From the NCBI RefSeq assembly GCF_002259485.1, contig NZ_NPGA01000008.1, positions 278,686 to 342,685 on the forward strand: DNA of 64,000 bases, written 5' to 3'. Made by a program: the position numbers and the translations under genes. The stretch is from Rhodococcus sp. 14-1411-2a. Lineage in GTDB: Bacteria > Actinomycetota > Actinomycetes > Mycobacteriales > Mycobacteriaceae. Shown here in pieces: positions 53,359 to 61,917 of this stretch. The notes below the pieces were generated by a model that did no database searches, was not told the DNA's origin, and saw only the letters and a list, made by a program, of their open reading frames with translations. Each line of letters opens with the position of its first letter. The first letter of the stretch is position 1.

Positions 53359-54083
53359 GTGATCTACAGCACTGACAAGCAGATCATCCGCGCTCAACCG
53401 CCCGAGGCTTTCCGTTCTGTCCGTATCCGGAACACGCTAGTCGGTGCGTTTCTCGGACTCGGATTCGCGGTCTTCGAGGTTTCCTGTACGCGGCCAACTC
53501 CACTGCCCGGGCGTTCGGTACCGATCCGGTCGGTCAGGCAGTGCAGATGTCGTTCACCCGCATCGCGGTCAGCTTCGTCTCCCCTCCGCTCTTCAGTGCC
53601 CTCGTCTGCACGGGTGTCATCTACATCATCGGCACCGCGGCCCAGCCACGCCGGATCGGGCGCGGCCTGGCGTTCGTGTTGTTGGGCATGATTCTGCACT
53701 TCACCTGGGACGACGCCACCGGCCTCGGTATGGGTGGCATCCTGACGTTCCCCGTCATGATCGGCTCCATCGTGCTCGGGTTCACAATGCTGACGATCGC
53801 GTTTCGACGAGCAGCGCCGCGTGAATACGAGTTCGTCCGCGACATCCTCGCCCCCGAGGTCGAAGCGGGGACCGTGACCGACGCCGAGGTGGACGGCATT
53901 CTGGAGAACAAGGCGCGTAAGGCGTTCGTCAAGTCCGCGCCCCATCACACGTCCCGTCGAGCACGCAAGCATCTTCGGCGCGCGATCTCGACCTCGCCCA
54001 CGATCCGCGGGAAAGCAGCCGACACCGAGGCCGTGCGTCACTCTCGCTCGGAGGTCGAGCGTCTGCGCGTCAAGGCCGGCTGA
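53359..54083 (+). pseudogene. PrsW-family intramembrane protease, 5' truncated and frameshifted
   Basis: The C-terminal part of a PrsW-like membrane protein. A first piece reads RNTLVGAFLGLGFAVFEV. The frame then shifts at about 53479-53484 and continues LYAANSTARAFGTDPVGQ, VQMSFTRIAVSF and GMILHFTWDDATG to the stop. The region with the catalytic Glu pair, which precedes GAFLGLGF in functional members, is missing. It could not be active as encoded. The C-terminal hydrophilic tail of about 80 residues is intact in frame. Confidence 0.75.
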
Positions 54084-54569
54084 CCGACAACCGAACGAAA
54101 CCGAAACCGTCCGAACGTGTTTGGGGAGTATCGGTTTTTCGTCTCCCGGAGAGAAGCAGCTTTGTCGCCAGCAGTGCGGTCGAGACATCAGGTGATGCGT
54201 TGCAGGATCTACTCGAAGAGCCAAAAACTCGTCAGTGCAATAAAGCTGATCATCGGTATCTTCACAACCTGTCGGCGACGCCGTCATGAACGTACGTTCC
54301 GAGCACATCCGGTTTCGAAAATCGAATTTTGTCGATTCTCTGGATGCATCGAGTCTGCGTCCGAGCGCACCGACCGGTGGCACACTCGTCCACCGATCTT
54401 CCCTCGCACCGGCAAATTCGGACTGTCCTCGACGACGAGGACCTCGGTAGCTCGAACCGGATTGCGGACTTGCGGGGACTGTATAGATGATCGTGTTGGG
54501 TCGAGACCGGGTCAAGCGGCAGCGACGCGTGCCGACAGCGGCCGACCAAGTCGAGAACGACAGTTTCCG

Positions 54570-54593
54570 CAGCGTCAAGATGTCTTGACGCTG
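54570..54593. promoter_or_regulatory. Long near-perfect palindrome in a gene-free stretch
   Basis: CAGCGTCAAGA-TG-TCTTGACGCTG, 11-bp perfect arms with a 2-nt centre. The short centre fits a dimeric-regulator operator better than a terminator. It lies in the 54084-54784 interval, which otherwise shows no gene, about 190 bp from the end of a small minus-strand gene. No adjacent regulator gene is recognised. Confidence 0.5.
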
Positions 54594-54784
54594 GTGCTAT
54601 TGCCACGTTTCGCTCCTCGCCGAACGCGGCCCCCTCAGTGTCTGGGTGATCTCCGCGTTCGAGCTGGCCAAGCCGCACGGCCCCGCGATCGCGCCGACAC
54701 GGTGATCGACACTCCACGCTGGGCAGCAAGCCGACTTTCCCGATCCGGTGCGGACGAGTGCAGGTGACCTACCGAGCAGGTGAC

Positions 54785-55036
54785 CTACCGATGAGGGCGC
54801 TGTGTCATGCCGGTCGCGTGCACGGAGTAGTCGATAAAGCGGCTGCGGAGTGCAGCATCTATCAGCCCGGCGCGGTCCGGATTGGTCAATCGCCTGAACA
54901 GTCGACGCTTGTATTCGTCCATGTCCACACCGAATTTGACGAATACCTCTTCGAACGGTGCTCCGCCGAACGGCTCCCACATCGCGGCGAAATCCACCAG
55001 GGCATCCCCCGACTTCTTTGTGGCCATTGCTGTCAC
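54785..55036 (-). CDS. Small hypothetical protein, second of a pair
   Basis: 83 codons from a GTG at 55036 that overlaps the upstream stop by 4 bp; ATG at 55026 is an alternative. Contains VDFAAMWEPFGGAPFEEVF and a basic RRLFRRLTNPDRAG stretch. No family recognised. The overlap with the preceding small gene suggests a real two-gene unit. Confidence 0.5.
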   Translation of the reverse strand: MTAMATKKSGDALVDFAAMWEPFGGAPFEEVFVKFGVDMDEYKRRLFRRLTNPDRAGLIDAALRSRFIDYSVHATGMTQRPHR

Positions 55037-55278
55037 CGCGCCGCGGCAGTGTCGCTGTCGTCGAGGTCGCTATCGTCGACGAACACCAGAACGCCCGTAT
55101 CGAGGGCGATCGCCCATCGATGTGGTTGCGCCCAGTCCCGACCCAGTCGATCGCCGGGAATCAGCGAGTCCGCGAAGTCCTCCACAATCGTTCCACTGAC
55201 CACGCCGTCGTCGCGTCGAACTTGGACCTTCTCACCAACGGTGCGCCCGGATTTTGTGTTACGTCGAGTGTCGGTCAT
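55033..55278 (-). CDS. Small hypothetical protein, first of a pair
   Basis: 81 codons from ATG 55278. The middle (KVQVRRDDGVVSGTIVEDF and WAIALDTGVLVFVDDSDL) looks like a small beta-barrel, perhaps SH3-like, with an acidic end. No ribosome site is visible, so it may be leaderless. Overlaps the next small gene by 4 bp. Function unknown. Confidence 0.5.
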   Translation of the reverse strand: MTDTRRNTKSGRTVGEKVQVRRDDGVVSGTIVEDFADSLIPGDRLGRDWAQPHRWAIALDTGVLVFVDDSDLDDSDTAAAR

Positions 55279-55847
55279 GACGGTATTGAAACAGATCGCT
55301 CACCCACGCGAGGTGCGGACAGGAACTGCAAGGAAATTCGTTGCTAAGAAACAGATCCGCTGCGTGACACCGAACGTTCCGACGTGACGGGCAGACCGCT
55401 GAGGGGCTCCCGCCGGGTCCTTCGGCGGCTGATCGTGCCGCACGTTCCGACAGCACGAGCAGCCGCGCCGTCGAGTGGAAAGCGCGATCGCGACGCCCAG
55501 CAGTGTTGATCAGCTCCGGCGAGGAGTGGAAAGACCCGACCGAGAGAAACCGGGGACTTGAATGGAAGGAACCAGGTCGAGTCTCGCCAGGCACCCGTGC
55601 CGCCACGGTGCTCTGATCATCGGAACGGCAGCGCGAGGGGGTTGATGACAGGAATCGATCGTGATGTTTCTCGGAACCGCGTCGATCCCGGTCGGTGTCG
55701 CGCGGGTCGTTCCGAGTCTTCGCGCGAACCCCGACGGAGACAGCGGCAAGATCCAACGGTTTCTGCTGCGCCGATGAAGCCGATGAATATGACACGTCGA
55801 CGAAAGTATTTCGATAAGCGCCAGCATGAGATATGTTGATGTCGGTT
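55279..55847. other. Intergenic stretch upstream of the nitrile cluster
   Basis: About 570 bp between the small hypothetical pair and the ArsR gene. The motif GTGGAAAG recurs near 55473 and 55527, with a related TGGAAGGA near 55562; meaning unknown. No gene recognised. Confidence 0.35.
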
Positions 55848-55860
55848 GACCTATCAGGTC
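55848..55860. promoter_or_regulatory. Candidate ArsR operator overlapping a -35 element
   Basis: GACCT-ATC-AGGTC, a 5-3-5 inverted repeat overlapping TTGACC, 29 bp upstream of the ArsR-type gene start. Its position would allow autorepression. Confidence 0.45.
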
Positions 55861-55888
55861 GAATCCACATCGAGATGAGGACAGTGCG

Positions 55889-56260
55889 ATGGGTGTCGGT
55901 GAGCAGCAAAGCCGGGAGCTGGTGTTCGCGGCTCTCGCCGACCAAGTCCGTCGCGAGATCCTCGACACCCTGGCTTCGAACGGCGAGTGCAGTGCAGGGT
56001 TCATCAGTGACCGCATACCATCTGTGGGCCGCACGACGGTATCTGCGCATCTGAAGGCGCTGAAGATGTCGGGAGTGATCATCGAGCGACGAGCGGGCCG
56101 CAATCGGTTCTTCTCGGTCGACCCTGCAGGCCCGGCCAACGACGCTCTACAGTTTCTTCGTGATGTCCTCGAACGGTCTCTGGTGGCGCAGACATCGAGT
56201 GATCCGCCCGTTGCGGGCAACGTCGACAATGGTGCGCTTCGACCCCGTCGTCGGGCGTGA
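55889..56260 (+). CDS. ArsR-family regulator of the nitrile cluster (NhhD/NhlD-like)
   Basis: 123-residue ArsR winged-helix protein. Seen: ELVFAALADQVRREILDTL for the first helices, the recognition region SVGRTTVSAHLKALKMSG and the wing IIERRAGRNRFFSVDP. No Cys metal-binding motif, so a metal sensor is unlikely. In Rhodococcus rhodochrous J1 the cobalt nitrile hydratase clusters begin with an ArsR/MerR-like regulator and an AmiC-like protein; the same order here suggests it is the repressor of the cluster, released with help of the downstream sensor. Confidence 0.87.
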   Translation: MGVGEQQSRELVFAALADQVRREILDTLASNGECSAGFISDRIPSVGRTTVSAHLKALKMSGVIIERRAGRNRFFSVDPAGPANDALQFLRDVLERSLVAQTSSDPPVAGNVDNGALRPRRRA

Positions 56261-56299
56261 GACGAGTCCGTTCGCAGTCGGCATGACGGCGGTGCCCTG

Positions 56300-57709
56300 A
56301 TGGCCGGATTGTCGGTCACTGCCCAATTGCATCTGTCTCAACGACCGGCGGCGGTGTTTCAGAGCTTTCTCGATGGCGACCTTCTCGACCTCGAGTGCAC
56401 ACGGCTGGTGGTGGGGGCCGCGGTATCTGTGTCGCTGCCGGTCGGCGGTGAGGGCACTGCAGGTATGCCGATCACGCTGCTCGGGCACGTTGCTGCTGTA
56501 CGCGAGGGCCGATCGGTCGCCATTGTCCATCATCAACCGTGGCGGGGCCGATTGACGTTGCGGTTTCTCGCCGATGGGGCCGGAACACGCGTGGTTCTGG
56601 AATCCAGCTTGGACCAGGACGGAGTTTCATGGCTGGCGCACAAGCGCGGTTACGGCCCACCCGAACCGCTGAGGCCGGATAGACACCGCATAGGGCTGCT
56701 GGTCAGCAAGTCCGGTTCGGCAGCAGTGTTCGCACAGGCCACCGAAACACTGGCCCAGTTGGCTGTCGACGAGATCAATGCGGACGGCGGGATTCGTGGC
56801 CTTCCTATGGAGCTGTTGATCGGCGACGATGCCTCCGACTCGCTGACCGGGTCTGCCGCGACCCGGAGACTGCTGCACAGCGGATGCCGAATCATCTTTG
56901 CTTGTGTCACCTCCGCCACCTTCAACGCCGCGGCCTCCGCCCTGCAGGACACCGACGTGTTATTGGTTCACACTGTGCTCAACGAAGGCGGTCGGCCGAG
57001 CGCCTCGATCGTACGGCTCGGTGAACGGCCGTTGGCGCAGACACGGGCCGGAATGCCGGCGTTGATGGCCGAGACCGACGCCCGCACATGGTTCTTCGTC
57101 GGCCACCGATATTCGTGGTCCTACGGCGCCCATTGGGCGGCGCGCCGCGTCGCGGCCGAGAACAACGCGTCAGTGCTCGGTGACAACTACCTGCCCCTCG
57201 GGACCACGGACTTCTCGTCCACCATCGCCGCCATAGACGAGTCCGGAGCCGAGTTGATTCTCTCGACCCTGGTCGGGCACGACGAGGTCGTGTTCGAGCA
57301 GCAGTGTTTCGATGCGGGATTACGTTCGAGGACACGCACATTGGCGTTGGTGCTCGACGAAGCCACCCAGCAACTGATCGGCACCTCCGCTGCCGACGGA
57401 GTCTGGGCTGCATTCGCGTACTTCCAGGGCACGACCGACACATATCGGGACCTCGAGGGCCGGTACAACGCCTTACAGGTAGGTCCGATGCCGCCGATGA
57501 GCTCTCTGTCCGAAACCACGTACGAGGCGATCGTCGCATACGGCCGAATCCTTGCTACTGCGGGCGCCGAACTCGACAGAGAAACTCTGCGGCAACGCCT
57601 AGATTCGCCGACGGCGGTGGCGCGTGGGAGTCGTCAAGGCTTTCCGAACGAGTGCAGACGAGGCATCGTGCTCGCGGAATCGCACCACGGAGTCTTCCGG
57701 CCACTCTGA
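56300..57709 (+). CDS. SRPBCC-AmiC-like amide sensor fusion (NhhC/NhlC-related)
   Basis: 469-residue protein with two parts. Residues 1-115 resemble an SRPBCC/START-like domain (LSVTAQLHLSQRPAAVFQSFLDG at the start, TRVVLESSLDQDG near the end). From about residue 127 a type-1 periplasmic-binding-protein fold follows, like AmiC and the NhhC/NhlC proteins of nitrile clusters: RIGLLVSKSGSAAVFAQATE, QLAVDEINADGGIRGLPMEL and GVWAAFAYFQGTTDTYRDLE. There is no signal peptide, so it is cytoplasmic, as AmiC is. It probably binds an amide and antagonises the ArsR repressor encoded 39 bp upstream. The SRPBCC half is not part of the described NhhC/AmiC proteins as far as I recall. Confidence 0.82.
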   Translation: MAGLSVTAQLHLSQRPAAVFQSFLDGDLLDLECTRLVVGAAVSVSLPVGGEGTAGMPITLLGHVAAVREGRSVAIVHHQPWRGRLTLRFLADGAGTRVVLESSLDQDGVSWLAHKRGYGPPEPLRPDRHRIGLLVSKSGSAAVFAQATETLAQLAVDEINADGGIRGLPMELLIGDDASDSLTGSAATRRLLHSGCRIIFACVTSATFNAAASALQDTDVLLVHTVLNEGGRPSASIVRLGERPLAQTRAGMPALMAETDARTWFFVGHRYSWSYGAHWAARRVAAENNASVLGDNYLPLGTTDFSSTIAAIDESGAELILSTLVGHDEVVFEQQCFDAGLRSRTRTLALVLDEATQQLIGTSAADGVWAAFAYFQGTTDTYRDLEGRYNALQVGPMPPMSSLSETTYEAIVAYGRILATAGAELDRETLRQRLDSPTAVARGSRQGFPNECRRGIVLAESHHGVFRPL

Positions 57710-57738
57710 ACTCGCCTCCCGTCACAGTCAGGTCTATG

Positions 57739-57943
57739 TGTCGCTACCCATTGACACGATTTCGTCGGCCATCTAGAGTTAATTGTGACGACGAACACAT
57801 CGGTTCGAAGTCGAGCCTCGAACCGACTCACGTTGCACTGCATGAATTTTGAGTGACAGGCGTTCCGAAATCTGTGCGCAACACAGACTTAACACATGGA
57901 TATGTCGCCACTCATTGACGCGTTTAATCTTGTGATCTACCGT
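57739..57943 (+). promoter_or_regulatory. Direct repeats with candidate tandem promoters before the amidase gene
   Basis: A 24-nt sequence recurs at 57739-57762 and 57903-57926 (19 of 24 positions identical): TGTCGC(T/C)AC(C/T)CATTGAC. Each copy ends in a -35-like TTGACA/G. The first has TAGAGT after 17 nt (57774-57779), the second TACCGT after 17 nt (57938-57943). The second copy lies about 110 bp before the amidase ATG. They are probable promoters or activator sites of the nitrile operon. The rest of the 57710-58032 space shows nothing else. Confidence 0.5.
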
Positions 57944-58032
57944 CAATGTCATCGGTTCGAGGCGTCTGCACTACCGGTTCGGCAGTCGGTCGTTCTCGGC
58001 ACAATCCATTGCTCGACGAGTGAGGTGTAGGC

Positions 58033-59586
58033 ATGTCAGTTTCACGCCCAGATACGGATGCGATCGGCGCGGCCGCCGAACATTTCGGCCTCGAATTCGA
58101 CTCGGCAGACCGTGAGGAGTTCGCAAGCCTGGTCGACGGCGCACTCGGCTCGTACGACATCGTCGACGAACTCTACGAGACGATCGCGCCCACTGCCCCA
58201 GACCGCGAGCACCGCGTCCTGTCCCCTACCGACAATACGCTCGGAGCCTGGTACGTCACCACGTCGATCACCGAAACCACTCCCGTCGATGATCGTCTGA
58301 CCGCCAAAACGGTGGCCATCAAAGACAACGTCGCGGTCGCAGGGGTCCCGATGATGAACGGCTCCCGAACCCTGGAAGGGTTCATCCCCTCCCGCGACGC
58401 CACCGTCGTCACCCGATTGCTCGAATCCGGCGCAGAAATCGCAGGAAAATCGGTGTGCGAGGATCTGTGCTTCTCCGGTTCGAGTTTCACCCCCGCATCC
58501 GGGCCGGTACGCAACCCATGGGACCCCACCCGCGAAGCCGGCGGATCATCCGGTGGCAGCGGCGCATTGGTCGCCAACGGTGACGTCGATATCGCCATCG
58601 GCGGCGATCAAGGTGGCTCTATCCGTATCCCGGCAGCTTTCTGCGGAGTGGTCGGGCACAAGCCCACGTTCGGACTCGTCCCGTACACCGGTGCGTTCCC
58701 GATCGAACGCACCATCGACCACCTCGGACCGATCACGCGCACCGTCGCCGACGCCGCACTGATGCTCTCGGTCATCGCCGGTTACGACGGAAACGACCCC
58801 CGCCAGCCGCGCAATGTGACTGCAGGTGACTACACCGCCGGTCTCGATTCCGGAGTCGAAGGACTGCGCGTCGGTGTCGTCACCGAAGGCTTCGGACACG
58901 ACAATTCCCAACCCGCAGTGGACGACACCGTCCGCGCCGCCGTACGACGGTTCACCGGCCTCGGCGCGATCGTCGACGAGGTCAGCATCCCCTGGCACCG
59001 GCACGCATTCCACGTGTGGAACGTCATCGCCACCGACGGCGGCGCTTATCAAATGCTCGACGGTAACGGCTACGGACTCAACGCCGACGGACTCTACGAC
59101 CCGGAACAGATGGCCTACTTCGCCTCTCGGCGTCTCGAGTACGCGGATGCATTGTCCGAAACCGTGAAACTCGTTGCACTGTGCGGATATCACGGCGTCA
59201 ACACGCTCGGTGCCGTCAGCTATGCCAAAGCTCGCAATCTCGTATCCGTAGCTCGAGCCGCCTACGACGCCGCACTCGAAACGTACGACGTACTGGTGAT
59301 GCCGACCCTCCCGTACACCGCCAACGATCTACCCGGTCCCGACATCGACCGCGCCACTTACCTGACCAAAGCGCTCGGCATGGTTGCCAACGCCGCACCG
59401 CTCGATGTCACCGGCCACCCGGCGCTGACGGTCCCAGCCGGTCTCGTCGATGGCCTCCCGGTCGGAATGATGATCATCGGCAGACACTTCGAAGATGCCA
59501 CCGTACTGCGTGCAGGCCACAGTTTCGAGAAGTTGATCGGCGGATTCCCCACGCCTTCTGGCACCACGAACCTGGCCTCCATCTAG
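58033..59586 (+). CDS. Amidase-signature amidase (nitrile-pathway type)
   Basis: 517-residue amidase converting amides to acids and ammonia. The Ser-cisSer-Lys triad is visible: Lys97 in VAIKDNVA, cis-Ser172 in GGSSGGS and nucleophile Ser196 in GDQGGSIRIP, spaced almost exactly as in the Rhodococcus enantioselective amidases. Length fits that group (about 515-521). It lies between the sensor gene and the nitrile hydratase subunits, so it acts on the amide the hydratase produces. Gene preceded by GTGAGGTG near the ATG. Confidence 0.93.
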   Translation: MSVSRPDTDAIGAAAEHFGLEFDSADREEFASLVDGALGSYDIVDELYETIAPTAPDREHRVLSPTDNTLGAWYVTTSITETTPVDDRLTAKTVAIKDNVAVAGVPMMNGSRTLEGFIPSRDATVVTRLLESGAEIAGKSVCEDLCFSGSSFTPASGPVRNPWDPTREAGGSSGGSGALVANGDVDIAIGGDQGGSIRIPAAFCGVVGHKPTFGLVPYTGAFPIERTIDHLGPITRTVADAALMLSVIAGYDGNDPRQPRNVTAGDYTAGLDSGVEGLRVGVVTEGFGHDNSQPAVDDTVRAAVRRFTGLGAIVDEVSIPWHRHAFHVWNVIATDGGAYQMLDGNGYGLNADGLYDPEQMAYFASRRLEYADALSETVKLVALCGYHGVNTLGAVSYAKARNLVSVARAAYDAALETYDVLVMPTLPYTANDLPGPDIDRATYLTKALGMVANAAPLDVTGHPALTVPAGLVDGLPVGMMIIGRHFEDATVLRAGHSFEKLIGGFPTPSGTTNLASI

Positions 59587-59671
59587 AACCGCGCCCTAAG
59601 CGCCGCGCGGTACGAGTCCATCGCGATCCACCCCCCACCCGACGGAGACGTCACGGCAGGAGAAGTAAAAA

Positions 59672-60379
59672 ATGAACGGAGTTTTCGACTTGGCCGGCAC
59701 AGACGGACTGGGCCCGGTAGTCGTCCCGGAGAACGAACCGATCTTCCGCGCCGAATGGGAGAAAGCCGCGTTCGCAATGTTCTCGATGTGCTTTCGCGGC
59801 GGATTTTTCGGGGTCGATCAATTCCGCTTCGGCATGGAGTTGATCGATCCCGCGGTCTACTTGAAATCGCCGTACTACGAGCACTGGATCCACACAGTCG
59901 AGTATCACGGCGAGCGCACCGGGCAACTCGATCTCGACGAACTCGATCGTCGCACCGAGTACTTTCTCGCCAACCCCGATGCGCCGATGCCCGAGCACCA
60001 CGACGATCCCGAACTGTTGGCGTTCATCAACGCCGTCGTGCCGGCCGGTGCACCCGCGAAGCGCGAGAGCAACAAGATCGCCCGTTTCCAGGTCGGTGAC
60101 ACGGTCAAAGTACGACGTGACTCCCCGCGCGGACACACTCGACGAGCTCGCTACATCCGCGGAGCGACCGGTGAAATCGTTCTTACACACGGGACATTCA
60201 TCTACCCCGACACCGCAGGCAACAATCTCGGTGAGTGCCCCGAGCATGTTTACACCGTCCGTTTCGAGGCCGACGAGCTCTGGGGTGCCGAGACCGCCGA
60301 GCGCAACCAATCCGTGTATTTCGACGTCTGGGACCCATACATCGAACTCGTCACACCCCGAGGAGTGCAGTCAGCATGA
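59672..60379 (+). CDS. nthB: Nitrile hydratase subunit beta
   Basis: 235-residue beta subunit. Typical start [16 protein letters not shown]; helical N-terminal domain with [20 protein letters not shown] and [12 protein letters not shown]-terminal SH3-like barrel with [26 protein letters not shown] and the closing [12 protein letters not shown]. The gene order beta then alpha is that of cobalt-type enzymes (iron types usually have alpha first). GGAGAA precedes the ATG. The stop overlaps the alpha start by 4 bp. Confidence 0.95.
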   Translation: MNGVFDLAGTDGLGPVVVPENEPIFRAEWEKAAFAMFSMCFRGGFFGVDQFRFGMELIDPAVYLKSPYYEHWIHTVEYHGERTGQLDLDELDRRTEYFLANPDAPMPEHHDDPELLAFINAVVPAGAPAKRESNKIARFQVGDTVKVRRDSPRGHTRRARYIRGATGEIVLTHGTFIYPDTAGNNLGECPEHVYTVRFEADELWGAETAERNQSVYFDVWDPYIELVTPRGVQSA

Positions 60380-60978
60380 GTGAGAAAATCCGCAGCCAGG
60401 AAGAGATTGCTGCGCGCGTCAAAGCGCTGGAATCGATGCTCATCGACAAAGGCATCATGACCACCCAAGCCATCGACCGTCTGGTCGAGATCTATGAGAA
60501 CGAAGTCGGACCCCAACTCGGGGCGAAGGTTGTCGCCAAAGCGTGGTCGGACCCCGAGTTCAAGGCTCGACTGCTCGCCGACGCGACCGAAGCGTGCGGC
60601 GAGCTCGGCATCGGCGGCCTTCAGGGCGAGGACATGGTCGTCGTCGAAGACACCGCCAACATTCACAACGTCATCGTCTGCACCCTGTGTTCGTGCTACC
60701 CCTGGCCGGTGCTCGGGCTACCACCGAACTGGTACAAAGATCCCCAGTACCGAGCGGCCATCTGCCGCGAACCACGCAAAGTACTGGCCGAGAGCTTCGG
60801 CTACACCGTCTCCGACGACGTCGAGATTCGGGTGTGGGACTCGAGCAGCGAGATGCGGTACTGGGTCTTGCCCCGACGCCCCGCAGGAACCGATGGATGG
60901 AGCGAAGACCAGCTTGCCGAGCTGGTCAGCCGTGACTCCATGATCGGTGTCGGCCCCACTGCTCGGACGCAGCCATGA
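60376..60978 (+). CDS. nthA: Nitrile hydratase subunit alpha (cobalt type)
   Basis: 200-residue catalytic subunit. The metal-binding claw is [11 protein letters not shown] with Cys102, Cys105, Ser106 and Cys107. Thr at the second claw position (CTLCSC) marks a cobalt enzyme, where iron types have Ser. Two claw cysteines are normally oxidised to sulfinic and sulfenic acid. Further conserved sequence: [22 protein letters not shown]. Hydrates nitriles to amides in an alpha/beta complex. ATG overlaps the beta stop; its own stop overlaps the next gene by 4 bp. Confidence 0.96.
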   Translation: MSEKIRSQEEIAARVKALESMLIDKGIMTTQAIDRLVEIYENEVGPQLGAKVVAKAWSDPEFKARLLADATEACGELGIGGLQGEDMVVVEDTANIHNVIVCTLCSCYPWPVLGLPPNWYKDPQYRAAICREPRKVLAESFGYTVSDDVEIRVWDSSSEMRYWVLPRRPAGTDGWSEDQLAELVSRDSMIGVGPTARTQP

Positions 60979-61403
60979 CAACCTCGATTCGCCCCGACAC
61001 CACAGAGCTCGGTGACGCACGCCGGCGAGTGGAGAAGCTCGTCTGCAGTCTGCCTGGCGCACCGGACGGGGACATCGCGTTCGCGTCACCGTGGGAGATC
61101 CGCGCATTCGCTATCGCCGTAGCTGCCTATGACGCCCGCCAGTTCGAGTGGTCCGAATTCCAGCTCTCATTGATCGATTCCATCACGTACTGGGAAGAGA
61201 ACGAGGGTGAACTCGAGCGAGGGTCGTGGTCGTACTACGAGCACTGGCTCAATGCGCTCGAAACCCGCCTGTCGGGTAGCGGGCTACTCAGCGACGCCGA
61301 CCTCGACGAACGCACAAAGACGGTACTTGCCACTCCACCCGACCGCGACCACCACACAGCGCACCTCGAGCCGATCAGTATCGATCCGGCCCGCACCCTC
61401 TGA
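60975..61403 (+). CDS. Nitrile hydratase accessory protein (NhlE-like metallochaperone)
   Basis: 142-residue protein homologous to the helical N-terminal half of the beta subunit: [12 protein letters not shown] aligns with [12 protein letters not shown] of beta, and [12 protein letters not shown] with [11 protein letters not shown]. In J1-type enzymes the equivalent NhlE carries a cobalt-loaded alpha subunit and exchanges it into the apoenzyme (self-subunit swapping). The start overlaps the alpha stop by 4 bp, giving the strict beta-alpha-E order of cobalt nitrile hydratases. Confidence 0.9.
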   Translation: MTTSIRPDTTELGDARRRVEKLVCSLPGAPDGDIAFASPWEIRAFAIAVAAYDARQFEWSEFQLSLIDSITYWEENEGELERGSWSYYEHWLNALETRLSGSGLLSDADLDERTKTVLATPPDRDHHTAHLEPISIDPARTL

Positions 61404-61707
61404 CAGGAGGGCCGACGGCGGGTGGCACTGCCGACCGCGACCCAGCGGCCTGCTCTTCGTCGGCGGCTGTCGGAATCCACCTGGCCGCGCGGGTGGAGGT
61501 GACCGTCCTCCTTGGCAGTAGCAGAAACCAGCCGATTCTGCGCATCAGATATGCCCTACAGCCGAGCCCGGCACCCGCCGGCGGTCCTCGAGAAGTGCGC
61601 ACTCGTCGGGCCGCGGCGATCACCTGCGAACGAAGAGGGTTCGGCTGCGACCGACCGGAGATCGTCGCAATTCTGCCAAAAGCATTGATCAGTAACATCA
61701 TTGGAAA
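61404..61707. other. Space between nitrile hydratase and cobalt transporter genes
   Basis: 304 bp without a convincing gene. Because CbtAB pairs are often controlled by B12 riboswitches, I looked for a B12-box-like sequence and found none. No strong terminator hairpin was seen, so read-through from the nitrile hydratase genes is possible. Confidence 0.4.
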
Positions 61708-61917
61708 GTGAGTACGGAAATGACCACGATCAGCGTTACACCCGACGCAGAACTACAAAAAGTCGCGGCATCGATACTGATGATCGCTGCGGTTCTGCTA
61801 GCAATGCTCACTCTGTATCTCGTCGGCTTCGACCAAGGCGCGATCTCTCGAAGCGGCATGCTGCTCCACGAAGTGATGCACGACGGGCGTCACCTACTGG
61901 GTCTCCCATGCCATTGA
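61708..61917 (+). CDS. cbtB: CbtB-type cobalt transporter subunit
   Basis: Small protein of about 69 residues with one membrane segment (residues 19-42) and the family's His-rich tail HEVMHDGRHLLGLPCH, a probable metal-binding site. The start may be the GTG at 61708 or the ATG at 61720 (M5). It overlaps the CbtA start by 10 bp. CbtB and CbtA together are a predicted cobalt importer. Rhodococcus J1 instead uses the NiCoT-type NhlF in this place, so this is a non-orthologous replacement serving the cobalt enzyme. Confidence 0.9.
   Translation: MSTEMTTISVTPDAELQKVAASILMIAAVLLAMLTLYLVGFDQGAISRSGMLLHEVMHDGRHLLGLPCH

Noticed and set aside
55440..55570. Recurring GTGGAAAG motif as a CRISPR-like or iteron array
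   Set aside because: Only two or three imperfect short copies with unequal spacing; not an array.
61404..61707. Possible cobalamin riboswitch upstream of cbtBA
   Set aside because: I looked for a B12-box-like conserved core and the usual surrounding stems and found no convincing match; a covariance-model search would settle it.
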